This document shows, one piece after another, positions 1 through 7,508 of a DNA stretch of 64,000 nucleotides. Each line of letters opens with the position of its first letter. The stretch's first letter is position 1. This DNA is from JACCZX01 sp963791315 (GTDB lineage Bacteria; Pseudomonadota; Gammaproteobacteria; Burkholderiales; Burkholderiaceae_F). The DNA lies in contig CAWBRQ010000005.1 of NCBI GenBank assembly GCA_963791315.1, positions 124,001-188,000 of the forward strand, in the 5' to 3' direction. The notes under the pieces were generated by a model that saw nothing but the letters and a program-made list of their open reading frames with translations, had not been told where the DNA came from and ran no database searches. Position numbers and translations under genes: made by a program.

Positions 1-167
1 TCTGGCCCAACCTTGGGATCGCCGATGGCGTTATGCATGTCGGGATCGGACACGATCATTGCCAGCCGCTGCAATGCTTGCGACCACTGCTGGAGCTTGC
101 CGTCGGCGTCGGCCGAAGCGAACACCGCTTCCGCATACGGGCGCGCGATGGTCAGGTTCTCGGCCAT
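1..167 (-). CDS. atpH: ATP synthase F1 delta subunit, partial
   Basis: This is the first ~55 codons of the delta subunit, which joins F1 to the membrane-bound F0 stalk of the ATP synthase. Reading leftward from an ATG at 165-167 gives MAENLTIARPYAEAVF, the typical start of delta/OSCP proteins, where the TIARPYAEA motif is diagnostic. The gene runs off the window edge, so its C-terminus is not seen. It starts 8 bases after the atpF stop, as expected in the atpIBEFHAGDC operon. No frame break is visible in the part present. Confidence 0.9.
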   Translation of the reverse strand, partial: MAENLTIARPYAEAVFASADADGKLQQWSQALQRLAMIVSDPDMHNAIGDPKVGP

Positions 168-175
168 CGTGACGC

Positions 176-650
176 CTAACGCAGCTGCTCGCGCAGTTGC
201 TTTAGCAACTCGGCGTGCGCCTGTGCATTGACTTCCTTCTGAAGAATCTTCTCTGCACCCGCCACCGCCAACAACGCGACTTGTTCGCGCAGTTGGTCCT
301 TGGCATTCCCCATTTGCTGCTCGATCTCGGCTTGAGCAGCAGCTTTTTCACGCGCGCCTTCGGCGCGAGCCGTGCTCTTGGCATCCTCGATCATCTGCGA
401 GGCGCGCTGCTCAGCCTGCAAAATGATCTGCGATGAGCGCTGGCGCGCCTCACCGACCGACATCTCAGCCTGTCTCGAAGCATTTTCAAGCGTGACTCGC
501 GCCTGCTCGGCGTCGGCGAGGCCCGCGATGATCTTTTTCTGCCGTTCGTCGATCGCGCGCGTGATCGGCGGCCACACAAACTTGACGCAGAACCAGATAA
601 ACAACGCGAACGTGACCGCCTGTGCGATCAAGGTCAGATTGAAGATCCAT
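176..650 (-). CDS. atpF: ATP synthase F0 subunit b
   Basis: The b subunit forms the peripheral stalk of the ATP synthase. It has one N-terminal membrane helix (LIAQAVTFALFIWF), the family motif FVWPPITRAIDERQKKI, then a long charged, Ala/Glu/Arg-rich coiled coil to the C-terminus, about 157 residues in all. I place the start at the ATG at 648-650, which has an AGG ribosome-binding site 7 bases upstream. The open frame only begins again at residue ~6. The first codons read ATGGATCTTC where ATGATCTTC would give MIFNLTLIAQ, so one extra G near 645 breaks the frame. The gene lies 13 bases after atpE. Confidence 0.92.
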
Positions 651-663
651 CGTTCGACCTAAT

Positions 664-937
664 CTAGTTGAGCACCGTCAGCAATGGGTTGGCAAACGCG
701 AAAAACATCGCAAGGCCGACGCCGATAATGAACGACGCGTCGATCAGACCGAGCAACAGGAACACCTTTGGCCTGTAGCTGCGGCATCAGTTCCGGCTGG
801 CGTGCAGCGCCTTCCAGAAATCGGCTGCACATGATGCCGACGCCGACGCAGGCGCCGAGAGCGCCCAGCCCAATCATCAGACCGATGCCGATGCTGGTGT
901 ACGCCTGAACCATCGCCAGCAGTTGAAGCTTTTCCAT
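664..937 (-). CDS. atpE: ATP synthase F0 subunit c (one-base frameshift)
   Basis: This is the proton-carrying ring subunit. The repaired protein is 90 residues, with two membrane helices (about 10-38 and 57-82) joined by the polar loop RQPE. The proton-binding carboxylate is an aspartate in LLGLIDASF, at about residue 66. The start is ATG at 935-937 and the stop TAG at 664-666. The span is 274 bases, not a multiple of three, because one extra base near 764 (AAAGGTG where AAAGTG is expected) shifts the frame in the loop region. Subunit c is essential to the complex and both flanks are perfectly conserved, so this is best explained as a sequence error. The gene sits between atpB and atpF in the usual order. 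Confidence 0.93.
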
Positions 938-960
938 AGTTATCGCCCTGTCGTTGAAAG

Positions 961-1761
961 TCAGTGATGTTCGTGCGCAATCGCGATGTAGACCACCGTC
1001 AGCATCATGAAGATGTAGGCCTGCAACACGACGATCAATATGTGAAAGATCGACCAGCCAAGCGCAAGCGCGACGCTCGCCACGGTGCCAATCAGCCCCG
1101 CTCCTGCCATCGTCCACAGCAGCAGGAAGATGATCTCGCCCGCGTACATGTTGCCGAACAACCGCAGCGAATGCGACAGCGGCTTGGATATCAGCTCGAC
1201 CAAGTTGAACAGAAGGTTAGGTATCCACAGCAGAGGATTCTTGCCGAAAGGCGTGCAAAACAATTCGTAGATCCAACCACCGAGACCTTTGACGGCAATC
1301 GAGTAGTAAATCATCAGCAGCCAAACTGACAGCGCCAGCGCGAATGTCGTGTTCACATCCGCCGTCGGCACGTTGCGGAAGTTTTCCTGATGCAACACGT
1401 GATGGTGGAATAACCCCACGATGTCGACCGGCAGAAAGTCCATCGCGTTCATCAACAAAACCCACAGGAAGACAGTCAGTGCGGTCGCGGCAACGAATCG
1501 GTGCGAGTCGCCGTGGTAGATGCCCTTGACCTGGTTATCGACGAAATCGATCATCAGCTCGACGAACGCCTGGCGTTTACCCGGCACACCGGACGTTGCG
1601 CCACTGACGACCCAGCGCAAGAAGCCCAACATCAGCACGCCCAGAACGACCGACACCGCGATCGTGTCCCAATGAAACGCCCAGAACCCTTCACCTGACT
1701 TGTTGAAAGTCAGGTGATGAGAAATATAGGAACTCGGTGTTAGCTGTCCTTCGGTCGCCAC
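961..1761 (-). CDS. atpB: ATP synthase F0 subunit a
   Basis: Subunit a forms the proton half-channels against the c ring. The protein is about 266 residues with several membrane helices. Conserved helix segments are SLRLFGNMYAGEII, which carries the essential arginine of subunit a, and the C-terminal ALGWSIFHILIVVLQAYIF. The open frame extends upstream as far as 1848 but inside atpI. The likely start is the GTG at 1759-1761, giving M-A-T-E-G-Q-L-T-P-S-S-Y-I, which matches family N-termini and lies 4 bases after the atpI stop. The frame is intact. The C-terminus ends in HEHH. Confidence 0.93.
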   Translation of the reverse strand: MATEGQLTPSSYISHHLTFNKSGEGFWAFHWDTIAVSVVLGVLMLGFLRWVVSGATSGVPGKRQAFVELMIDFVDNQVKGIYHGDSHRFVAATALTVFLWVLLMNAMDFLPVDIVGLFHHHVLHQENFRNVPTADVNTTFALALSVWLLMIYYSIAVKGLGGWIYELFCTPFGKNPLLWIPNLLFNLVELISKPLSHSLRLFGNMYAGEIIFLLLWTMAGAGLIGTVASVALALGWSIFHILIVVLQAYIFMMLTVVYIAIAHEHH

Positions 1762-1765
1762 GGCG

Positions 1766-2134
1766 CTAGGTTTCTCTGACAAAAAGAGCCATCGAGAACA
1801 AGACCGTCGTAATCGCAAACGTCGCGATGAAGCCGAAGGCCACCACACTCTTGTACAGAATAAAAACCGCCGCCAAACCCACGACGATCAGAAAAACTTT
1901 TAAGCCTTCTGCAACCAATGCACTGGTGATCGCAGTGGCCGGATCGGCCGCCGGCTTGCGCAACGCATACCACGCCGCCGCGAGGCCGGCTGTGATGCTG
2001 ATCGCGCCGCCTAGCGCAGCAGAGATTGCACCGTGGGTGCCGGCAATCCAACCGAGTACGACGATGGCCAACGCGGTGGCGAGAAGCTGCCACCTGAGCA
2101 CCGTTCGAATCGGCTGGCTCAGCGTGAAAGACAT
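1766..2134 (-). CDS. atpI: ATP synthase accessory protein AtpI
   Basis: This is a 122-residue membrane protein with four predicted helices, encoded first in the atp operon. AtpI is a non-structural factor thought to help c-ring assembly and magnesium uptake. Sequence similarity within the AtpI family is low, so the call rests on size, the four-helix pattern, the motif VLRWQLLATALAIVVLGW near the N-terminus and position directly upstream of atpB. The frame is intact. The ~100 bases upstream (2135-2238) separate it from parB and should hold the operon promoter; I see no strong consensus hexamers there. Confidence 0.82.
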   Translation of the reverse strand: MSFTLSQPIRTVLRWQLLATALAIVVLGWIAGTHGAISAALGGAISITAGLAAAWYALRKPAADPATAITSALVAEGLKVFLIVVGLAAVFILYKSVVAFGFIATFAITTVLFSMALFVRET

Positions 2135-2170
2135 GGGTTGACTAGGCGGGAATTAGAGCAAGTCGCAAAT

Positions 2171-2201
2171 AAAAAAAGCTGCGCATTGTACTGCGGCGCA
2201 A
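2171..2201 (-). terminator. Possible Rho-independent terminator after parB
   Basis: On the minus strand, downstream of the parB stop, a short inverted repeat (TGCGC...GCGCA, 11-base loop) is followed within two bases by a run of seven T residues (2171-2177). The stem is short, so the call is tentative. It would separate parB from the atp operon. Confidence 0.45.
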
Positions 2202-2238
2202 GACGAGGGGTCAAAGCGCTACGCCCAACGCGCTCCCT

Positions 2239-3088
2239 TCAGCGGCGAAGTCGGGCGACGATGCCTTCAAGCTGATCAAGGCTGGCAAACCTGATCGTAA
2301 GTTCGCCCTTGCCGCGCGCATCGGCCTGCAGTCGTACATCTGCACCTAGCGTATCGGCCAGCTCGTCTTCGAGCCGCACGATGTCACGCGCCCGTGCCGG
2401 TGCCTTCTTCGACGCCTTGCGAGCTTTGGCTGGCGCCTCCGCGCGCCACGATCGCTTCGGTCGCGCGGACCGAAAGCTGATCGGCTGCGATGCGGTTGCC
2501 AAGCTGGATCTGGTGCGCAGCGCTTAGCGCCAGCAGCGCACGGGCGTGACCCATATCCAGTTTTCCGTCCAACACCATCTGCTGCACGGGCGCCGCGAGG
2601 TTGGTCAGCCGCAGCAGATTGGTGGTGGCGCTGCGCGAGCGGCCGATGGCTTGGGCAGCCTGCTCGTGCGTGAAATGAAATTCACGTATCAACCGCTGCA
2701 CCCCATGCGCTTCCTCGAGCGGATTCAAGTCTTCGCGCTGGATGTTTTCAATCAGCGCCATCGCGAGCGCCGCGTTGTCGGGCACCTGCTTGATGATGAC
2801 CGGCACCTCGTGCAGGCCTGCAAGCGCGGCCGCGCGCACACGACGCTCGCCGGCGATGATTTCGTAGCCGTCGCCCACCGAGCGCACGAGAACCGGCTGC
2901 ATGACGCCCTGCGCCTTGATCGATTCGGCCAATTCGCGCAGCGATTCTTGGTTCATCCTCGTGCGCGGCTGGTACTTGCCCGGCCTTAGCTGATCGAGCG
3001 GCAGCACGCCGGTGGAAGCAGCGGTCGACGTGCTTTCGCCACCAAGCAGCGCGTCGAGCCCGCGCCCGAGTCCCTTATTGCGCTTCAT
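2239..3088 (-). CDS. parB: Chromosome-partitioning protein ParB (frameshift near 2435)
   Basis: ParB is the CTP-dependent clamp that loads at parS and works with ParA to segregate the origin. The ~282-residue protein begins MKRNKGLGRGLDALL, a signature of chromosomal ParB. It carries the ParB/Srx core with the CTP-binding box GERRVRA (residues ~80-86), the motif ALIENIQREDLNP, and a helix-turn-helix around EQAAQAIGRSRSATTNLLRL. The C-terminal dimerisation domain, ending FASLDQLEGIVARL, lies in a second frame. A one-base indel near 2430-2445, within the acidic/basic linker, joins the two. Two parS sites lie 4.4 kb away at 7447-7503. A GNAT gene separates parB from parA. Confidence 0.93.
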
Positions 3089-3100
3089 GTTGCAGGCTAT

Positions 3101-3916
3101 TCATAGGTTGTCGTTCCCGCTGCCAGATCGAGCGCGATACCAATACGCATAGCAATCCTTGAATCCGAATTTCGAATATGCCCGACGCGCAGGTGCGTTG
3201 TCTGCCTCGACCTGCAAATACGCCGTTTCGGCGCCGGCGGCGCGCGCATCGTGCAGCAGCTTCGCGACGATCCTGCTGGCGACGCCGCGACCGCGATGCT
3301 CGACCGCGGTCACCATGCCGAAAATGCCGGCGAGCTTGCCTTCGATTGCAACGCTCCCGCATGCGATGGGTGTATCGCCGTCCCACTGAACTACGAACAC
3401 ACTGCGATCAGCCGCCCTCGCGTATCGCTCACGTTCTGCGCTTGCCTTGCCTGAGTCGAGTCCGTGCAGTTCGCAAAACGCCGCTGCGAATTGGTCAGCG
3501 CGCACCGCTTGCGCGGCCGACGGCGGCGCGCTTCGCTCGATCTGCGCAAGCGCAACGGACATCACGCGGGTGTCTTGATGCGCGTCGAAACCGGCGGCTG
3601 CTAACTCGGTATCCAGGTTGTGCGGATGTGAAAACGGCGTGATGCGAAACAAACACGGCAAATCACGCTGCTGATAAAAATCAATGCAGTGAGAGAGTTT
3701 CTCGGCGAGCGGCAACACGCCACCGCCGATACTGTTAATCGAGCGGGCGCGCTTCGCCTTCCCGGGCGAATATCGCAATAGCCAGCCGTCAAAGAAACTC
3801 TGCTGCGCCGGCTGAGTGACCGAGAGCGAAGCATCTTCGATGCGCGCCGCGAGCGCGCAGGGAACGAAGCTTTCACTCGCACGCAGCGCTGCAGGAATCG
3901 ACGCCGGGTCAAGCAT
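3101..3916 (-). CDS. GNAT-family N-acetyltransferase between parA and parB
   Basis: This is a 271-residue protein with the GNAT fold in its C-terminal half. The acetyl-CoA-binding motif A is visible in MVTAVEHRGRGVASRIV (Q/R-x-x-G-x-G/A pattern as RGRGVA, residues ~200-215), followed by motif B-like YLQVEADNAPARRAYSKFGF. The N-terminal half (1-130) carries a second, weaker GNAT-like region ending TRVMSVAL, so it may be a tandem GNAT protein. The substrate cannot be inferred. It is intact, starts 15 bases after the parA stop and ends 12 bases before parB, so all three are probably co-transcribed. parA and parB are normally adjacent, so this insertion is unusual. Confidence 0.82.
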   Translation of the reverse strand: MLDPASIPAALRASESFVPCALAARIEDASLSVTQPAQQSFFDGWLLRYSPGKAKRARSINSIGGGVLPLAEKLSHCIDFYQQRDLPCLFRITPFSHPHNLDTELAAAGFDAHQDTRVMSVALAQIERSAPPSAAQAVRADQFAAAFCELHGLDSGKASAERERYARAADRSVFVVQWDGDTPIACGSVAIEGKLAGIFGMVTAVEHRGRGVASRIVAKLLHDARAAGAETAYLQVEADNAPARRAYSKFGFKDCYAYWYRARSGSGNDNL

Positions 3917-3931
3917 CTCCCGACTCCTGCA

Positions 3932-4714
3932 TCAGGTCGCGCGCTCCAAGGCGTGCACACGACGAATCATTTCTGCGCCGAATGCGACATACGCTTGCGC
4001 GCCTTTGGAAGCGCGATCGTAAACAACTCCTGGCAGTCCGTAGCTCGGCGCTTCCGCCAATCGGACGTTGCGCGGAATGATCGTGTCGAATACCTTGTCG
4101 CCGAACTTCGCGACCAGCTGTTCCGATACCTGCTGTTGCAGCGTCATGCGAGCGTCGAACATCACTCGCAACAAGCCGATGATGCGCAGATCCGGATTTA
4201 GATGCGCCGCGACGCGCTGAATGGTGTTGACCAGATCCGCGAGGCCTTCGAGTGCGAAGTACTCGCATTGCATCGGAATGATGACGCCATGGGCTGCGCA
4301 TAGGCCGTTTAGCGTCAGCAGCGACAGCGACGGCGGGCAATCGATCAGGATGAACTCGTACTGATCTCTTACAGGTTCGAGTGCGCCCTTAAGCCGTGTT
4401 TCGCGATGATCGAGATCGACGAGTTCAACCTCGGCGCCCGCCAGCTCTCGGTTGGCACCGAGTACGTCGTATCCACCGTGTTCAGCATGCTGGCGGGCGG
4501 CGCGCACTTCGGACATCCCGAGCAGCACCTGATACACGGTGGCCGAAAGAGTGCGTTTATCAATTCCGCTTCCCATCGTGCCGTTGCCCTGCGGATCGAG
4601 GTCAACTAGCAATACGCGCTGGCCGTGCGCCGCAATTCCGGCCGCCAAATTGACCGCCGTTGTCGTTTTGCCGACGCCGCCCTTTTGATTGGCGATACAG
4701 AAAATGCGCGCCAT
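3932..4714 (-). CDS. parA: Chromosome-partitioning ATPase ParA (Soj)
   Basis: ParA is the Walker-type ATPase that binds the nucleoid non-specifically and moves ParB-parS complexes. The 260-residue protein is intact. The deviant Walker A motif KGGVGKTT occupies residues 11-18 and includes the signature lysine (K11) as well as the P-loop lysine. Walker A' is VLLVDLDPQGN and Walker B is FILIDCPPSLS. The length and lack of an N-terminal DNA-binding domain match chromosomal ParA/Soj, not plasmid type Ia ParA. It directly abuts rsmG: the rsmG stop is at 4715-4717 and the parA ATG at 4712-4714. Confidence 0.96.
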   Translation of the reverse strand: MARIFCIANQKGGVGKTTTAVNLAAGIAAHGQRVLLVDLDPQGNGTMGSGIDKRTLSATVYQVLLGMSEVRAARQHAEHGGYDVLGANRELAGAEVELVDLDHRETRLKGALEPVRDQYEFILIDCPPSLSLLTLNGLCAAHGVIIPMQCEYFALEGLADLVNTIQRVAAHLNPDLRIIGLLRVMFDARMTLQQQVSEQLVAKFGDKVFDTIIPRNVRLAEAPSYGLPGVVYDRASKGAQAYVAFGAEMIRRVHALERAT

Positions 4715-5405
4715 TTACTGAGCGACCCGCATCAACACCAGGTGCCGCTCCGCATTCAATTGCGGCACCTGCAATCGGACCGTGCGCACGACGTGTACGT
4801 CGGGCGTCGTGCGCGTCAGCTCGGCGATCTCGTCGCTAGGCAGTGCCCCCTTCATCGCGAACCACCATCCCTGCGGAACTAGCAGGTGGCGGGTCAAGCC
4901 GACAAATTGCGTAAGCGATGCAAAGGCGCGAGCCACGATCAAGTTCGAAGGGCGACTCCGCTTGCATCGTCTCGACTCTTGAGTGCACGCAGTCAACATT
5001 GCCCAGCTCAAGCTCGAGCTTTGCCTGTGTCAGGAAAGCAATCTTCTTTTGTACCTTGTCGACGAGCGTCACGTGCAGGTTGGGCACCGCTATGGCGAGC
5101 GCAACGCCGGGCAACCCACCGCCCGCTCCCACGTCGAGTACTCGCAGCAAGCCGTCGCCGGCGATGCTCTGAACCTCGGGCACGATCGCTAAAGAATCGA
5201 GCAGATGATGCGTCAGCACGTGCGCGGGTGTTTCGATCGCGGTCAGGTTATGCACGGCGTTCCAGCGCAGCAACAGTGCCGCGTAGCGGGCAAGTGCGTC
5301 CGCCTGCGATCTGCTCAGTTGCAGACCGAATTCTGCCGCCCCGCTCATCACGGCATCAGCATTAACCGGCGCTGCAGGACTGTGTTGCGAAAGGTGCGGC
5401 TGCAA
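4715..5405 (-). CDS. rsmG: 16S rRNA 7-methylguanosine methyltransferase RsmG (frameshift)
   Basis: RsmG (GidB) methylates N7 of G527 in 16S rRNA with S-adenosylmethionine. The ~229-residue repaired protein shows the family entry motif RWNAVHNLTAIE, the SAM-binding motif I VLDVGAGGGLPGVALAI, and LVDKVQKKIAFL. The C-terminal part with VARAFASL follows in a second frame. A one-base indel near 4940-4960 breaks the gene. It lies between mnmG and parA in the conserved mnmG-rsmG-parA-parB order. Confidence 0.93.
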
Positions 5406-5419
5406 AGTGTCAGCTACGG

Positions 5420-7343
5420 TTACGCGGCAAGGCGTCCTTCGCCGCCACCGCTGCGCCGTTTGAGGTGCACCAATAGCAACGAGATCGCCGCAGGCGTTAC
5501 GCCCGAGATGCGCGAAGCCTGGCCGATTGTCTCTGGCCGCTGTTCGCGGAGCTTCTGACTCACTTCGAACGAGAGCCCGCGCACGTCTTCGAAGTTGAAG
5601 GAAGCGGGAATGCGCGTCGTTTCCTGTGATTCAAGGCGGGCGACTTCGCTTTGCTGGCGGGCGATGTAGCCCGCGTACTTGATCGAGATTTCGACTTGCT
5701 CCGCGACGTCGGCTTCGGCCACCGCGGGGCCGCCGACATTCGAACCGTCCGCGCAGCGCAGGGTTGCCAGTGCGGCGTAAGTCGCATGCGGCCGCTTCAG
5801 CAAATCAGCGAGTGTGTATTCGCGTTCGATCGATTGCCCTAGGACACGCACCGCTTCTTGATCTCCAAGTAAGTGAGGATTCACCCACGTCGACTTTAGG
5901 CGCTCTACTTCCTTGCGCCACTGCGTCCCGCTTGCGGCAAAACGCATCCCAGCGAATGTCATTGACGCACCCGAGGCTGCGGCCGATCTGCGTCAGCCGT
6001 GCGTCGGCGTTGTCCTCGCGCAGCGACAGCCGATACTCGGCGCGGCTCGTGAACATCCGATATGGCTCGGCGACGCCACGCGTGATCAGATCGTCGACCA
6101 GCACGCCGAGGTAAGCCTCATTACGTGCCGGGCACCATGCGTCACGGCCAGCAGCGTTGAGCGCCGCGTTGATACCGGCGAGCAACCCCTGCGCCGCCGC
6201 TTCTTCATATCCGGTCGTCCCGTTGATCTGCCCGGCAAAGAACAGCCCATCGATGGCCTTGGTCTCGAGCGAGCTTTTCAGCGCGCGCGGATCGTAGTAG
6301 TCGTACTCGATGGCGTAGCCGGGGCGAACGAGGTGAGCTTGCTGCATTCCAGCGATCGACCGCACGACCTGCAGCTGCACGTCAAAAGGCAATGACGGTC
6401 GAGATGCCGTTTGGATAGACCTCCTGAGTGCTCAGGCCCTCCGGCTCCAAAAATATCTGGTGACTCGACTTGCCGGCGAACCGATGAATCTTGTCCTCGA
6501 TCGACGGGCAATACCGCGGGCCGATGCCTTCGATCACTCCGGAATACATCGGTGACCGATCGAGGTTCGCTCGGATCAGCTCATGCGTACGCTCGTTGGT
6601 GTGCGTGATCCAGCACGACACCTGCCGCGGATGTTGTTCGGGTGACCCGAGAAACGAAAACACGGGCACCGGATCGGTCTCACCCAACTGCTCTTCGCAG
6701 GCGGCAAAGTCGATCGTACGGCCGTCGATGCGCGGTGGCGTCCCCGTCTTTAACCGACCCTGTGGAAGCTGCATTTCCTTCAGCCGCGCAGCAAGAGAGA
6801 CGGCGGCCGGATCACCCGCACGCCCGGCGACGTAGTTGCTTAATCCGATGTGGACAAGTCCGTTCAAAAACGTGCCAGCCGTTAACACAACCGTCGAGCC
6901 ATTGAAACGGATGCCCGACTGAGTAACCGCGCCACGAACTCTGCCGCCTTCGAGCAGCAGATCGTCAACGGGCTGCTGGAACAGCCACAGGTTCGGCTTG
7001 GTTTTCTAGTCGCGTGCGAATCGCCTGGCGATAAAGCACCCGATCGGCCTGTGCACGCGTGGCGCGCACCGCGGGGCCCTTCGAGCGATTCAAAATCCGG
7101 AACTGAATTCCGGCTTCGTCGGTCGCGGCCGCCATGGCGCCCCCGAGCGCGTCGATTTCCTTGACTAGATGGCCCTTGCCGATGCCACCGATCGACGGGT
7201 TGCACGACATCTGGCCCAGCGTTTCCAGGCTGTGCGTCAACAGCAGCGTCTTGGCGCCCATGCGCGCAGCCGCCAGCGCAGCCTCGGTTCCGGCGTGGCC
7301 GCCGCCCACCACGATCACATCAAAGGATTCGGGAAATTGCATC
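5420..7343 (-). CDS. mnmG: tRNA-modifying enzyme MnmG (GidA), frameshifted
   Basis: MnmG, with MnmE, installs the carboxymethylaminomethyl group on U34 of certain tRNAs using FAD and NADH. The start is ATG 7341-7343 (MQFPESFDVIVVGGGHAG), giving the FAD-binding dinucleotide motif at residues ~10-18. Later motifs are SCNPSIGGIGKGHLVKEIDALGG, GTPPRIDG, the second FAD motif DGLFFAGQINGTTGYEEAA, and the C-terminal helical domain with GLSFEVSQKL. The repaired product is ~640 residues, the normal length. The frame changes at least three times (around 5.9, 6.4 and 6.9-7.0 kb) with conserved sequence on both sides of each. The two parS sites lie just upstream. Confidence 0.94.
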
Positions 7344-7446
7344 GGTGCGAGTGAAATCGTCTCGCAACGCGTCAATGTTGGGGAAAATCGCCAACTCGTA
7401 TCGCGCAGCAGGCGGAAGTATACGCAGCGAGGCCAACGCAAGGGAT

Positions 7447-7462
7447 TGTTCCACGTGAAACA
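7447..7462. promoter_or_regulatory. parS site (one mismatch)
   Basis: The 16-base palindrome tgttccacgtgaaaca differs at one position from the ParB-binding consensus tgtttcacgtgaaaca. It lies 104 bases upstream of the mnmG start, 25 bases from a perfect copy. Both parA and parB are in this window, so this is a credible centromere site. Confidence 0.9.
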
Positions 7463-7487
7463 GCAGCTCCGCTAGGAGCCGCGCGAA

Positions 7488-7503
7488 TGTTTCACGTGAA
7501 ACA
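7488..7503. promoter_or_regulatory. parS site (perfect consensus)
   Basis: The 16-base palindrome tgtttcacgtgaaaca is an exact match to the universal bacterial chromosomal parS consensus. Together with the near-perfect copy at 7447 it forms a pair, centre to centre 41 bases, in the 165-base gap between mnmG and the AsmA-like gene. It is about 26 kb from dnaA, well within the usual distance of parS from oriC. Confidence 0.96.
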
Positions 7504-7508
7504 GCGGA

